NCBI RefSeq assembly: GCF_000247815.1
Contig: NW_004775881.1
Coordinates: 974,217-1,038,216, forward strand
Origin: Ficedula albicollis
Taxonomy: Eukaryota > Chordata > Aves > Passeriformes > Muscicapidae
DNA length: 64,000 nt
Reading direction: 5' to 3'
Positions within the stretch are counted from its first letter, which is position 1; each line of letters opens with the position of its first letter. This document shows positions 45,411-57,543 of this stretch, piece after piece. Under the pieces are notes generated by a model, which was not told the origin of the DNA, made no database searches, and was given only the letters and a program-made list of their open reading frames with translations. Position numbers and translations under genes: made by a program.

Positions 45411-47735
45411 TTATTCTGCCATGGGATACAGTATGAGGAACTTCTGTTTATCTATATGAGAATTGTCATTGCTACAAAACAAAATAACTGTAACAAAGGA
45501 CTAACAGGCCTGCACTCTCCAAAGTACTACCTTGCAGTACTGATTGACACAAGATCCTCCTAAGGAGTCAAGGTCTCAAGCATGTGAATGAACTGGATGG
45601 GCCTTTTACTCACTGTCATGTTTTAAAATTCAGTTATCAAGATCTCTTCACCTACCTTGCTTCATCATTTCACCTTTGCACTAGTTACAGTAATCAAATT
45701 TCTTCATTGCTTGTTGTCTTTGTGCTATAAACATCACTACTTAGCTCCATAAATTACAGAAGACCTCATTAAATCCCACACAAAAGCTATTGGTAAGAGC
45801 AGTCTTAAACCCTATCTCATCTCTAATTATAATGATAGAACACACCACATTCTTTTAACAGGAAATATTCACAACTTGTCTTCACACCTTAAGTGCTTAG
45901 GGATCAGAATGCCTAATTTTCAGTTATTAAAACTAAGTTAAAAGAAGTATGTGAGGGATGAAATATTTTAACTATATATGGAAAAGATCAGAAGGAAAAG
46001 TGGGGAGTTCATATCAGACAAACATATCAGCGATCAAGCCTAGAGTTTGAGATATTTGGGAACAAAATTAAATACAGTTTACTGCAATTCTATTGCCAGA
46101 GAAAAGAGCAGGTGCTAAAATTTACCAATTTCTACCCAGTGAATATATGAATACATGCCAATGGCACAAGATGCACAAGATGCTCCATTAGTGTTATAGA
46201 AGACAGATTTCAAAGTTCAAAACCTACATGACTGTGGATTTCAGCTTAAAACTGAAAAACCACATGCTTGTCTCAAAAAAAACTCAATTAAAAACCAATG
46301 TAACTAAATCTCCCAGAACTCAAAAAACCCCCAAACCCCAACAACTGCTCAACAATTCCCAAATCCTTCCTGATTACCCTAACGGTTGCTAGGATAATTT
46401 TGAAGATTAATTCTACCCTGCACTTGACCTCAGGAACACAAGTAGAGAAGACAAGTAGAGAAATCCTTGCATGAAGGTGTGATTATTCTGTGCATTCAGT
46501 AAAAGCTGTAGCAAATCAGGCAGCTAACTGTAGTTTACATAAAATAAGAAAACAGTATGTGACCTTTCCCTTACAGACCTTCCCAGACTTCCTAGAACAA
46601 TTTGCTCCAAAATAAGTATATAAAGCAAGGTTTGCATTAATCACCTGGAAGCACATAGGAGCCTTCACTCCAAATCCCAGCCCCCTGTCCCATGTTGGTT
46701 CTACTCTTTTCTAGGCTCTCGATTTCTCGTCTCTTAATGCTCCCTCCTGCTAGTTTACAGCCCTGCACACTGGAGCCAGCTCTCCATTGCCACTGACTCT
46801 CGCAGGAACATAAGCAACACGTGTGTTGCCCATTTCTTGCTGCATTTTTTATTCAAGTCTCACTGAAATCAGTCGAAGAAGTCCTGAGATGTTGGATCAG
46901 AAACCAGTATTTTTTAAAAACCTTGAAATTAAATAAAGCCCACAGTTTGTTAAAGAAGATGCTGGAAAGTAGTCTGCGCCCAGCAAGATAGAGTTTGAGA
47001 CAAACTTTCAGAGGTCAATGCAAACAAGTTTGACTTGCTACTTGTTTCTTTTGGTTATGGCACCAGTAACACCATTTTAGAAACTCTTTTGAGTTTCCCA
47101 TTTAAAAGTTTCCAACAAAATTGTGGAGGTGGATACAGGCAACGGCAGGTATGCCCCCAGGTTGAGCTAGTGAGTAGCACCATCTAGTCCCAGCCACTCT
47201 GAGACGTCACTTCTATACAAGAGCTACTGGCAGCCAAACAGCTTACCTTCCATTTTCTGAGTTTTCGGAGAGCTTCTCATAGGCAATTAACATGCCTATG
47301 GGAAGGTGACCAATCTGTAGCTTTTTTCATGCAAAACTACCTGAAATAAGAAAATAAAGGAATTATTGTATCTCAAAGTTATAGAGAACTTACATGTGGC
47401 TCAGAAGGGACCAAGAAATTATTTAGTGAAGCACTAAACAAGGCCCACTGACTTTGCAGAAGGATTGATTTGAGCTTGGTGGATGCAAACCACTTTTCTC
47501 TCTGCTGTGCCTGGAGTCACTCTTTGGAGTGAAAGCCATTAGAAGCAGAGATATAGCCGAAGAAAAACTTAGTAGGACCATGACTCCACCCATCTTGATG
47601 CCCACTACTAGGCTTCCTATAAATAATACTTCTGATGGAGAGCAGATACAAGTTCACCATTGCACAAGCACAAAAGGGATGTTTAACCTGGCAGTATGCC
47701 AGCTTTGAGAAAACAGACAAAGCCTAAATCAAAAT
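45411..47735. other. intergenic, nothing recognised
   Basis: About 2.3 kb of AT-rich non-coding DNA. I see no exon or repeat family. Confidence 0.5.
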
Positions 47736-48343
<608 letters not shown>

Positions 48344-50854
48344 GTGACCAGTATTATGTAAATACTTTCAAAGAAAGTGTCAAACATAGGACTATTTTCA
48401 AGAGGATAAGGTTACACAGATGTGACTGACAATTTCGTTTGCAGGGCAGAAATCCCTTGTTTTAAACATGATAGTCAAGAAATTGAAGTTTTCTAATTGT
48501 AATGAGATTTTCATTTGAAGTTTTGAAAACCATGATAAATTCCTTCAGTCCTTTACAATGACATCTGCATTTTCAGGCATATGGTTTGGCTCCTAATGCT
48601 TCATCCAGTACAAGACTTATTAGGGTCAGTCAAGCATTTATATAGAAACAAGGCAGTAGTTGTGATTTTTGTGACTATCACCAGCTAAAGGATTTGGTAC
48701 TTTATTGCTCAAGTAACTCATACATGTAGAGAAACAGTATCATTTTGCAATTCTAGCCAACCCTGCTGCCTCTCAGTATTCCTTACAAATGCTCTTCTAT
48801 TACTTTTTACACATTTTAGGAGAAAAGTAGCTGATGTTTTATGAGGAATAGCCCTAGCAGCAATGTAAAGTGCAAGCCTTAACCAGAAAGTTTTAGATCT
48901 TCATTTTTTTCTGTTTTATAAGGCCCCTTTTCTTTTGCTTAGGCATCCACATTTTTTCCAATGTTTTTAAAATGTTGTTTTTATGGAAGAACCTTCAAAG
49001 CCACCAAGAGGATTTTGATGTCAGACTGCAGCTTCTTGAATGAGTACTGAACTTACAAATCCATGCACAGACTGAATATGCATTAAGCTTTCCATACATG
49101 CTAGCAAAAAGCTAACAGAACCAGAAACTATGCGGCACCCAAAACTATATTCACTTCAATACTGCAGCACTTTGGTTATTGCAACCAGATAATCTACAAG
49201 CATCTAAGCCACATTTTGCCATGGTGAGCTGGATCTGTTGTGACAGACATTAAGAACAAAAAGCTGCAAAATGATTTCACTTGCCAAGCAAGCCAAATCC
49301 AAAATATAAACCTCCCACCACTATATATTCAAATATGAAGTCACAACTGCCTCCTATTCCAATTTGTGTTTTTACAGGATTTTGGGGAACACATTCGCAG
49401 CCAACCAGTGCAATTCCCTTCATGCAAGGATTCAATTCCTCTGTGTTCTTCACCCCCAGAGGTCTGGTTTTCAAGGAGCAATGCAGGCATCACCATTGGG
49501 AGGAGGTCTAATCCCAATGGCCTCACACTTGCCTATGGCTGCCAACTGGATTGGCAACTGGCCTTTGAGCTGGAGAAGTATAAACCCATATGGGCACAGC
49601 TGACAGTCTGGTGCTAGCTGATGTTCTGGTAACTTTTTTTTTTCTTTTTTTTCAGGGCAGCATATTTACAGTTTATAGATGTCTCAAAGAGAACAGTTAA
49701 ATATAGTTTTTAGGAAGATGCATGTCAGTTATAGAGAACAAGTGACATAGAGCGCAGAGGATGGATGGCTACCAATTGTAAACAATACTAGAAATTGTCA
49801 GTGCAATACACTTAGCAACAAGGGTTCATTTTTATCACAACTAGTTTTACCTAAAACTGCTTTAGGAATAACATTTGTCTTCAGCTGAAGATAAAATACA
49901 AATGGAATATGGACTTGTGTAGGTAACTAGTGTTTTTAATATAATTTTAGAAAGCAGGCATACAATATTATAATCTGTAAATAATGGGTTCCCCATAAAT
50001 ATGAAGGTTTTTTCTCTTTGCACAGAAATCTGCTTGAATGCCAGTATAACAATTACTACTGGTAGATGGAATTTTTATATCCATTTGGTAGCAATTTACA
50101 CCAGTGTTTTCAAGGCTGCCAACAAGCAAATCCAGAAGGCAGGCAGCCAAAATTCCAAAAGAGACAACTGTCTTTTATTTTATAGCTTATGCTTTTTGAG
50201 CTTAATATGATTTTCCACTAACAAGTCCTGTACCCTCTCCAAAGTGCTAACACTGGTGTGCAGAATTGCAAAGTAACACAGCCTCTTCAAGGCAAGCTAA
50301 TATTAAAGTCATAGTAAATTATAGAAGTTACACTATTTACCTGGGGGAAAAAAAAAGTAAGGTTAAAAGAACTGTTCATGATTTATTACAGACACTTGTT
50401 TCAGTATATAAGTTTTTGAGCTTGGCCACATATGACACAACAATATATCAGCTAAGTGTTTTTTCCCATTTGATAAAAAATCAATAAATACGTAAGAGAC
50501 AAGGAAAATATTTTTGTAACAATAGGAGCACGAAGTGTGCATTGGTTATATCGTGCTTGATAAATAGGAGGCAAATCATATCTAATCGTCTTAGAAAGGC
50601 ATCAAAAACAAGCTGAATTTGAAGTGAGCTAAAAATGCACAAAGAGAAACCGTTTTCTTCTTTTTCAAGAACTCTAGGAGATGGGCACCCATTAACAAGG
50701 TGAGGTCCAAATTTTGTCCTTAATATGATTACTGATGCTTTCTAATGATATCTAATGCTAATAGCATTAGAACATTTGTAAGAGCCATATTAGCAAAAAA
50801 ACCCCTACTCATCCATTAGCCTAGACTCTGTGTACAAAATAAAGGCCTTGTTAC
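48344..50854. other. intergenic or gene-flanking, nothing firm
   Basis: Non-coding DNA of 2.5 kb. A possible further minus-strand exon of the unnamed gene begins near 50163, after AAAATAAAAGACAG. It is open in the required phase to 49966, but its acceptor is poor. A plus-strand stretch at 49379-49617 follows a good acceptor-like TTTGTGTTTTTACAG, yet no frame is recognisable. Confidence 0.4.
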
Positions 50855-51082
50855 CTGCTTCATATCCATCAATATGAAGGACGAAACCATTTTGCTGTGT
50901 AAAGCATTGATTCTTCCACTGATTCCATGCCGAAAAGTTGACCCCCACTAAGGATAGCATGTGCTCACTGCCCAACAGAGCAATAGCTGCCACTTGTCCA
51001 TGACCATCTGAAACTAAAATCAAATTAGCAAAGTCATTGACTTCACAGAAAAGGTAGCTCTGTGTGCCTTCTGATACTACAA
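50855..51082 (-). CDS. internal exon of an unidentified spliced gene (exon b)
   Basis: 228-nt exon with acceptor TTCTATACAG (AG at 51084-51083) and donor GTAACA (GT at 50854-50853). It starts with two bases that complete a codon begun in the upstream exon and ends with one base over, so both flanking introns are phase 1. The translation (EGTQSYLFCEVNDFANLILV, then a stretch ending FVLHIDGYEA) has the alternating hydrophobic pattern of beta-strands, with SDGHG turns, compatible with a beta-propeller. I do not recognise the family. It lies downstream of DCHS2 in the same orientation. The next exon is not certain. Confidence 0.6.
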
Positions 51083-52068
51083 CTGTATAGAAGTGAACAC
51101 CCAAAGAATACTTCTCACTGTATTAGAAATTACTTTATAACTTCAGACATACAAGCTAAAGCCAATCAGGCTGGATGTGACATAATGCCAACAGGCAGAT
51201 AATTACATTCATTCTGAAAGTGTCCTTAAGCTGAATCTCTGTAGTCACATATGAGCTGAGAATGACTCCTTTTTCTTGCTTTCTCCTTTCTGGCACAGTT
51301 TTTCCCTGACTACAAAAGTTACCATCCCATCTTCTTTCTTAGTAAAATTTTTCTGTCCCAATGAATTCCTAAGCTATGCTCCATTTCCAACTCCATGACA
51401 GCTTTCAGAGAAGCACTCTTGCATCCTGTTGCATGTGCAGGGTGTACAGTGTCGGTGTAGCCTCAGAAACAGAATCTTATAAAAAGACTGGTTATGAGCC
51501 CACAGGTTGCAACTGTTGACATGCATGCTTGAGGAAAAGCAGCCACTGCACACGTGCTACTGATCCCACATAATCACTCAGCCTAACTACACTATATGCT
51601 TTCCCTCCACCTGTAAATTCATACCTCTGTACACATCCAACTTGTAGCAGATTCCTAGGTACCAATTAGAAATTTCCTTATAGCCCAGTTTTAATACATG
51701 TGAAGCAAAGGACTTTTAAACATACATTGAAGAAAAAACAGTTATTCTAGATGTATTTTCTGTGTATTTTATTGATCAATATACAAGCATATACAGCATG
51801 TGTATGTGTCTGGATATACATACGTACACAAAATGCCATGTGTATGACACATACAACAAACAAGGCCAGATTATCTGGTCTTGCAGAGATCTTTGGTCCA
51901 GCACAGAACCAAAGACTAGGGTGGAGGCATACATAACCTTCAGAACTGTAACACTGTTGTTACATCTGCCTGAGCACCAGGGCAGCCTCTGTAACACGAC
52001 ATAAAGACTATAGACATCTACTTGATATCAGTATCTAGTAGTAGAGAAGATGGTTGCTTTTATCTTAC

Positions 52069-52294
52069 CACTGGTTATTCTGTTTTCCAAAGGTTGTCCA
52101 TTATTCAGATTATTGTGACCTGCTGGCTTTAAACCGGGAGACAAACAAAAGGTGCACAGAACCTGCTGAGTGGGTTCCACAGCACAAAGATAGCTGAGAA
52201 AGCCCACTGATGAGCCATTGCAGATGATGGCACCACACCAGGCCAAACAGATCATTGGGATCGGGGGCTGAGATGTGGGAAACACGGGTAAACA
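52069..52294 (-). CDS. internal exon of an unidentified spliced gene (exon a)
   Basis: 226-nt exon with acceptor CTTTCCCTAG (AG at 52296-52295) and donor GTAAGA (GT at 52068-52067). It is open in frame 0 from the acceptor (CLPVFPTSQPPIPMICLAWC...) and ends one base into a codon. The AGTG-TT junction with exon b at 51082 restores a Val codon and keeps the frame open. The peptide is Cys- and Ser-rich (CNGSSVGFLSYLCAVEPTQQ). An alternative frame is also open for 60 codons but ends in a stop before the donor. No upstream exon could be fixed; a strong donor-like ATGTGTAAGTAC near 52360 may belong to one. Family unknown. Confidence 0.55.
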
Positions 52295-52544
52295 CTAGGG
52301 AAAGAGGTCAGTAGGAATTCTCGTTTCATCCTTCACCTGCTCCCAACCCTGCTGTACTTACACATCCCTCCAGTACCCTCTTCTAGTACCACCATAGAAG
52401 CAGTCAGAACCCACCAGTATGCTAACGAATGTTTTCCACAATGAAGAATTACTTCAATTTATTTGCTATTAATGTTTTTTATAAGAAAAATGGTAAAATT
52501 GGTCAAATTGGCTATCAGGCACTTGGCTGTGTGTTTTACATAGG

Positions 52545-53340
52545 AAACCACAGCTGTGAGCTGAAAGAGAAGCCTCATGCTCTCACTGTATTCTGAGAAA
52601 AAGAACAAACCACAGCTGTGAGCTGAAAGAGAAGCCTCGTGCTCTCACTGTATTCTGAGAAAAAGAAGGGGTAGTGCCGTAGTCTGGGAGTCTGGTGTTG
52701 GTCTTCCCAGGGTGCCACAACCTTCCTGGAGAGGCATCCAGCAGGGGACGTCCCAAGGAGCACAGGCACATCCCTTAGAAGCGAGTGATTTCAGCTCTAG
52801 TGATTTTTAGCTCTCCTGCGAAGTCACTCTCAGGTGATATTGAGATAAAGGACAGGAGCCTCTGCGTTCCACAGAAAGCAAAGCCTTTATTATAGGAGGC
52901 CACTCTGCGAAGGGTGCCAGGGGCAAGAGCTCCCCTGAACTGGGGAGAAGCAGGGGATTGTATGGGGAAGGCAGGGGACAGGGTTGAGCAACAGGGCAAA
53001 TAGTCTGAGTCTGAGGCTCAAAACCAAAACAAGGGAAAGAGACTAACAGGGTACAGGCTATTAACAAGAAGAAACAGAGCACTAGCTTTCTTCTCACCAC
53101 CAACTATAAGAGGACTCACTTGGGAGCCCTATCTCTGGGAATTCTTTTCAATCCTTTTGGCCCTCAGGCCTCGCTCCTTCACGGCAGCACAGGGTGTTCC
53201 TGTGCTGAGGGCTTATCGCCCTCCACAGTATAGTTACTAAATTTCTGCCTATCTTATATTTTAACTTTTTAGGCTCATGAAAACAGAAAGAATACTGATG
53301 ATACAGCTCTGACAGGCATATTTTTCTGTTAAAAAGTAAC
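52545..53340 (-). mobile_element. probable ERV LTR, minus strand, next to the DCHS2 3' end
   Basis: On the minus strand CCTATAATAAAGGCTTTGC near 52885-52900 is a promoter/polyadenylation-like R motif. It follows about 400 bp of U3-like sequence and precedes a GC-rich U5-like tail running to about 52,660. A 60-bp duplication lies at the tail. Ends are approximate. It occupies what should be the DCHS2 3' UTR or just beyond it. Confidence 0.5.
52547..52668. repeat. 60-bp tandem duplication
   Basis: Two copies of AACCACAGCTGTGAGCTGAA... ending TCTGAGAAAAAGAA. They differ at one position (CCTCATGC versus CCTCGTGC). Confidence 0.93.
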
Positions 53341-53392
53341 AAAATACATTTTAGGCCTTATTTTTTACCATGAAATACTGTCAGCTAATAAC

Positions 53393-56019
53393 CTAGACCT
53401 GAATTTCTTCCTCTGTTGCAAGTTCATAGCTTGGATCAATACAACGTGTTCCTATCATTTTCCCATCAGACACTACTGGAGAAGCAGAAGGTGTCTGCAT
53501 GGTAAGTAAAGAGAGAGTAGGAGAAAATCTGGAGGTCATGGTTAGTGGAGGGTATCCATTATTAAGGATAATGGGAGGATAAAAGCATTTATTAAAAGCT
53601 TGCCCTGATGTTATATTTGGTATTCTTGGTGGCACTGTCCTTATGCCAGACTGTGCTACTGATGTTATCAAGGGAGGAGGGAAAACAAGAGATTTCTTCT
53701 CCTTAGAGAAGCTGTAAATGTGAACACTTTCATCTTTCAGTTCTGCAATATCATTAAACACTGAGGCAAGAGGTTGAAATCTGGGTTCGCAGCTGAGCAC
53801 ATAATCCCAGTTATAACCACCTCTGAGATCCTCATCAGAGGTGCCAACAGTTGCAAGCAAATAATTTCTGGAGTCTTTCCAATCTGACAACAGGACATAG
53901 TCTCAAGTGAAGTCTGTCATTATGCCATCCTCTTTTATTTCAATTTCTGTAAGTGTTTGAGACAAACTTTTATGTGCACAGGCTGTGTCACAAGCTTCTT
54001 CTCTGCTTTCTTCTTTAATGGTCTGCACATTCTCCATGCTTTGCATAGTAGCTGTGACATCTGTTTCTCCAGACTGATAGGAGAACTGATCAGACTCTCC
54101 TGGGATCCCTGAATTTGGCATTTGCAAGCCATGCTTTCTCAGTGCTGAGCCAATGCTTTTTCTGCAAGGATACTCATAGATCCGTTTGACTTCCTCATCC
54201 TCTGCAGCCTCTCCTTCAGCAGAACCATGGCCACTGGAGTCTGAATGACTGCAGGAGACACCATCATCCTTCCCCTCTCCAAGTCCTGCTAGGCTCAGCC
54301 ATTTTGCTATAGCACCTATGGGAAGCATACTGCTCTCAGTAATTTGGATTTTATGAGAGTCCTCATCTTCTCTTATTGAATTCACATCAGCAGCTGAGGA
54401 GGATACTGGGGTTCTTTTCACACAAGCATTCATCAGATCTTTCTGCCTAAGTCTCAGAATAAGTGGGATAAGACTGATGGCAAGCAGCAGGAACACCATC
54501 AGTGAGATGGAAACACTCACTGTCAGGCTGTGTGCTGACACTGTGGGATCACTCTCAGAATAATTAGAAACATTTACAAAAACAGTGCATACTGTGAACC
54601 TTGACATAATTTTGGGGCTATGAGCTCTTATCAACAATTTCAGATTATCATCAGTCCTTTTGATGCCATTTTTCCTTCTGTGAACAGTCTGAGTCAAATA
54701 AATATTGCCACTGGTTTGATTCACAGAAAAGAATGGAGAAGGTTTTAGAAGTGAGTAATGAACAACTCCGTCCAGTCCACCATCACTGTCTGATGCTGTC
54801 ACTCTGCCAATCAACTGACCTGCTTCATTCTTCTCAGGGAGATTAAAGAAATAATGTTCTTGTGTAAACGCTGGGTCAAATTCATCTTCCCCCTCAATAT
54901 CTACCTGAACTCTAGTGGTAGCCAGTGAATCACCTTTGTCTTTTGCTTGGATTATGAGACAGTACCTATTCTGACTTTCATAGTCAAATATTTGCTTTGT
55001 ATGAATATCTCCTGTTAAAGGATTGATGAAGAACATGTTATGGTCTCTAGCAGCTTCACGATGAGCCAAACATGAAGACTGAATGGAGTAGGTGAGCTGC
55101 CCATAAGAGCCTTTATCAAAATCCAGTGCACAAACAGCACACACAAAAGAAAAGGCAGGCAGATTTTCACTGACAGTGCAGCTCAGACTGGGAAACAAAA
55201 AAAGTGGGGCATAATCATTGTCATCTAGGATGCTAAGAAGAACAACAGCAAAAGCCGCATTTTTTACATCAGTTCCTCCATCTGTGGCTTGGATAACCAA
55301 AGTGAATTTCATAGTATCCTCATAATCCAGTATTTTCATCAAATTTACAGATCCTGTTTTACCATCCAAGCAAAAATGCCCTCTGTCATTTCCAGAGATG
55401 ATAGCATAAGTGATGTCTGCATTCGTGCCTGCATCACAGTCTTTTGCTGAAACTTCAGTGATGTGACTGCCTATGGGGATGCTTTCTTTGACATGAACAT
55501 GATACTCTGGGCTGCTAAATACTGGAGGATTATCATTAACATCCAGCACAGTTATTAGTATTGTAGCAGTGGAATTCAAGGAGGGCATTCCATGATCAGA
55601 GGCAAGGAGAACCAACTGGTAAGAAGTAGCTGTTTCCCTGTCAAGAGCACTGTTCAAAACAAGGCTGCCAACAAGTTTGTAGGATGTTTCTGACCCCATG
55701 ACACTTGTTTCTACAGAGAATAAATTCTCAGCATTGCCACCAATAATAGAGTATTCAATAAAGGTGTTTTCACGCGTCCAATCACAGTCAATGGCTGAGA
55801 ATAGGAGGACACCTTCTCCAACTGAGGCATCCTCACTCACACTGAGATTGTACAGAACGTTTGTGAAGCGAGGGACACAGTTATTTATATCTTCTACATG
55901 CACCACTATGGAGGTAACTGCACTCAGAGGGGGACTGCCACCATCTGTGGCCTCTACCAGGAGATGAATAGTGGAAATATTTTTCAGCTGCATAACTGGT
56001 TCCGTGGCAAACAGTGAAC
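53393..56019 (-). CDS. DCHS2: DCHS2-like cadherin, terminal exon (last repeats, membrane span, cytoplasmic tail)
   Basis: Dachsous-type giant cadherin of the Fat-Dachsous planar polarity and adhesion system. The exon starts after CTATTTTCAG (AG at 56021-56020), in phase 1, joining K-N-G to SLFATEP. It encodes the end of one cadherin repeat and four more: linkers VEDINNCVPRF, VLDVNDNPPVF, LDDNDYAPLF and EGEDEFDPAF, then a diverged membrane-proximal repeat. One membrane span lies at about 54520-54452 (SLMVFLLLAISLIPLILRL). The tail carries a Ser-Asp-acidic motif (SDSSGHGSAEGEAAEDEE) and, far downstream, YNWDYVLSCEPRFQPLASVF and IAELKDE, which look like the conserved dachsous C-terminus. An in-frame TGA at 53903-53905 splits the tail; reading then continues for 169 codons to TAG at 53393-53395. 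DCHS2 is preferred over DCHS1 on tail wording, from memory. Confidence 0.85.
53903..53905 (-). other. in-frame TGA inside the DCHS2 tail
   Basis: Codons read ...ATG ACA GAC TTC ACT TGA GAC TAT GTC CTG... with no shift before or after. If real it removes 169 residues that include the conserved-looking C-terminal segment. TGA could be one transition away from CGA (a CpG site). Confidence 0.95.
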
Positions 56020-56139
56020 CTGAAAATAGAGCAAAATTAACAAAAGTCCACACTTCACAGGCAAGTAAATGTGATTTCAAAAGCTGATTCTAAACAGTTG
56101 CATTTGAAAATGACCCAGCTGTAATGGCTGTACACAACA

Positions 56140-57116
56140 AAATAATTCTCCTGCACCTGGAGAGTAGTAGGCCAATGTCTGGATGATCAGCCGGTGACAC
56201 GTAGCATCCCCCAGCGACCAGTACTGAGACCAGTACTGTTTAATACCTTCCTCAGTGACATAGATGGTGGGATCGAGGATCTAGTGCACCCTCAGCAAGT
56301 TTGCAGATGACACCAAGCTGAGTGCTGCAGTTGACATGCCTGAGGGATGGGATGCCATCCAGGTAGACCTGGACAAGCTCAAGAAGTGGGTCCATGGGAA
56401 TCTCATGAAACTTAACAAAGATGAGTGCAAGCTCCTGCACATGAATCAGGGCAACTTTTGATATCAATAGAGGGTGGGGGAGGAAGGGATCAAGAGCAGC
56501 CATGTGGAGAAGAACTTGGGGGTACCAGTAGATGAAAAATTGGACATGACCCATCAATGTGCACTTACAGCTCAGAAAGTCAATTGTATCCTGGGCTGCA
56601 CTAAAAGCAGCATGGGCAAGAGAGAGGGACATTATTCACTCCCTCTGCTCTTGTTAGAGCCCACCTGCAGTGCCCCATCCAGCTCTGGAGTTCCCAACAA
56701 AGAAAACACATGGACCTGTTGGAATGAATCCAGAGGAGAGCCATAAAATTGATCAGAGGATTGATGGCTGAGATAGCTCAGTCCAGAGAAGGCTACAGGG
56801 AGACCTTATTTTGGCACTAAAGGCGGTTTATAAGGATGGGTACAGACATTTTAGTAAGGCCTTTTGTGATAGGAAAAGGGGTAATGGTTTTCAACCAAAA
56901 GAGGGTAAATTCAGATCAGATATGAGGAACAATTTTTACAATGAGGGTGGTGAAACACTGGAACACATTGCCCGGAAAGGCGGTGGATGCCCTATCCCCA
57001 GAAACATTCAAGGTCAGGTTGGACAGAACACTGCAACTGGACATGTTTGAACATGTCTCTGCTCACTGCAGGGGGGTTGGACTAGATGACCATCAAATTA
57101 TTCCATGATTCTAAGA
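56140..57116 (+). mobile_element. CR1 LINE 3' fragment in a DCHS2 intron
   Basis: Plus-strand translation in shifting frames matches the C-terminal part of CR1 reverse transcriptase. Recognisable pieces are the RPVLRPVLFNTFLSDID-like motif, a KLxxDDTKL-like stretch, SALV and MDLLE-like segments, and MRVVKHWNTLPGKAVDA. The 3' end has the avian CR1 signature GGGTTGGACTAGATGACC followed by ATTCCATGATTCTAAG. It is 5'-truncated and riddled with stops, and antisense to DCHS2. It sits in the intron between 57404 and 56020. Confidence 0.88.
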
Positions 57117-57404
57117 AATCATGGTTAATGCTGTGAAGGCAAGACCTCCGCTCAGTGATACAGTATCAAATACACATACTGCACTTAGACCAGAAAACAT
57201 ATGAGTGGTTTGGGGAAAAACTGAGAACTCCGGTCTTTAATGAGATAGTTCCTCACTGATAATGGCAGATCTAGAAAAAACATGAGGGACTCTGGCCATC
57301 ACAAATTTACAGAACTCAAGTAATCACTGACAACAGGTGAAAAAGCAATAGAAGTCTTTGATTTATACTTAAAAAGCTGAAATAAAAAAAACATAGAAAC
57401 TTAC

Positions 57405-57543
57405 CATTCTTGTGATCTATGGAAAATCCCTCAGAGGAAGAGATGATTTTGTAGGAAATCATTCCATTATGTTCAGAATCCCTGTCTGTGGCAGAGAGTG
57501 TCAGAAGAGTGGCATCCATAAAAATGAGCTCTGGCAAGTTCAC
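57405..57543 (-). CDS. DCHS2: DCHS2-like cadherin, internal exon
   Basis: 139-nt exon with acceptor ATATGACAG (AG at 57545-57544) and donor GTAAGT (GT at 57404-57403). It begins in phase 0 with VNLPELIFMD and ends one base into a Gly codon completed by the next exon. It encodes the first half of a cadherin repeat, including the calcium-binding ATDRDSEHNG motif (family D-x-D type) and SIDHKNG before the SLFAT strand. It joins the preceding exon after DFYQ without any phase conflict. Confidence 0.85.

Noticed and set aside
49379..49617. Plus-strand stretch after TTTGTGTTTTTACAG, open in more than one frame
   Set aside because: No donor, no consistent frame, and none of the three translations resembles a family I know; could be a decayed fragment but not supportable.
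49966..50163. Possible third exon of the unnamed minus-strand gene
   Set aside because: The phase fits, but the acceptor has almost no pyrimidine tract and no clear donor follows.
53903..53905. Selenocysteine reading of the in-frame TGA
   Set aside because: Cadherins are not selenoproteins and I see no SECIS-like element downstream; nonsense change or sequence error is simpler.
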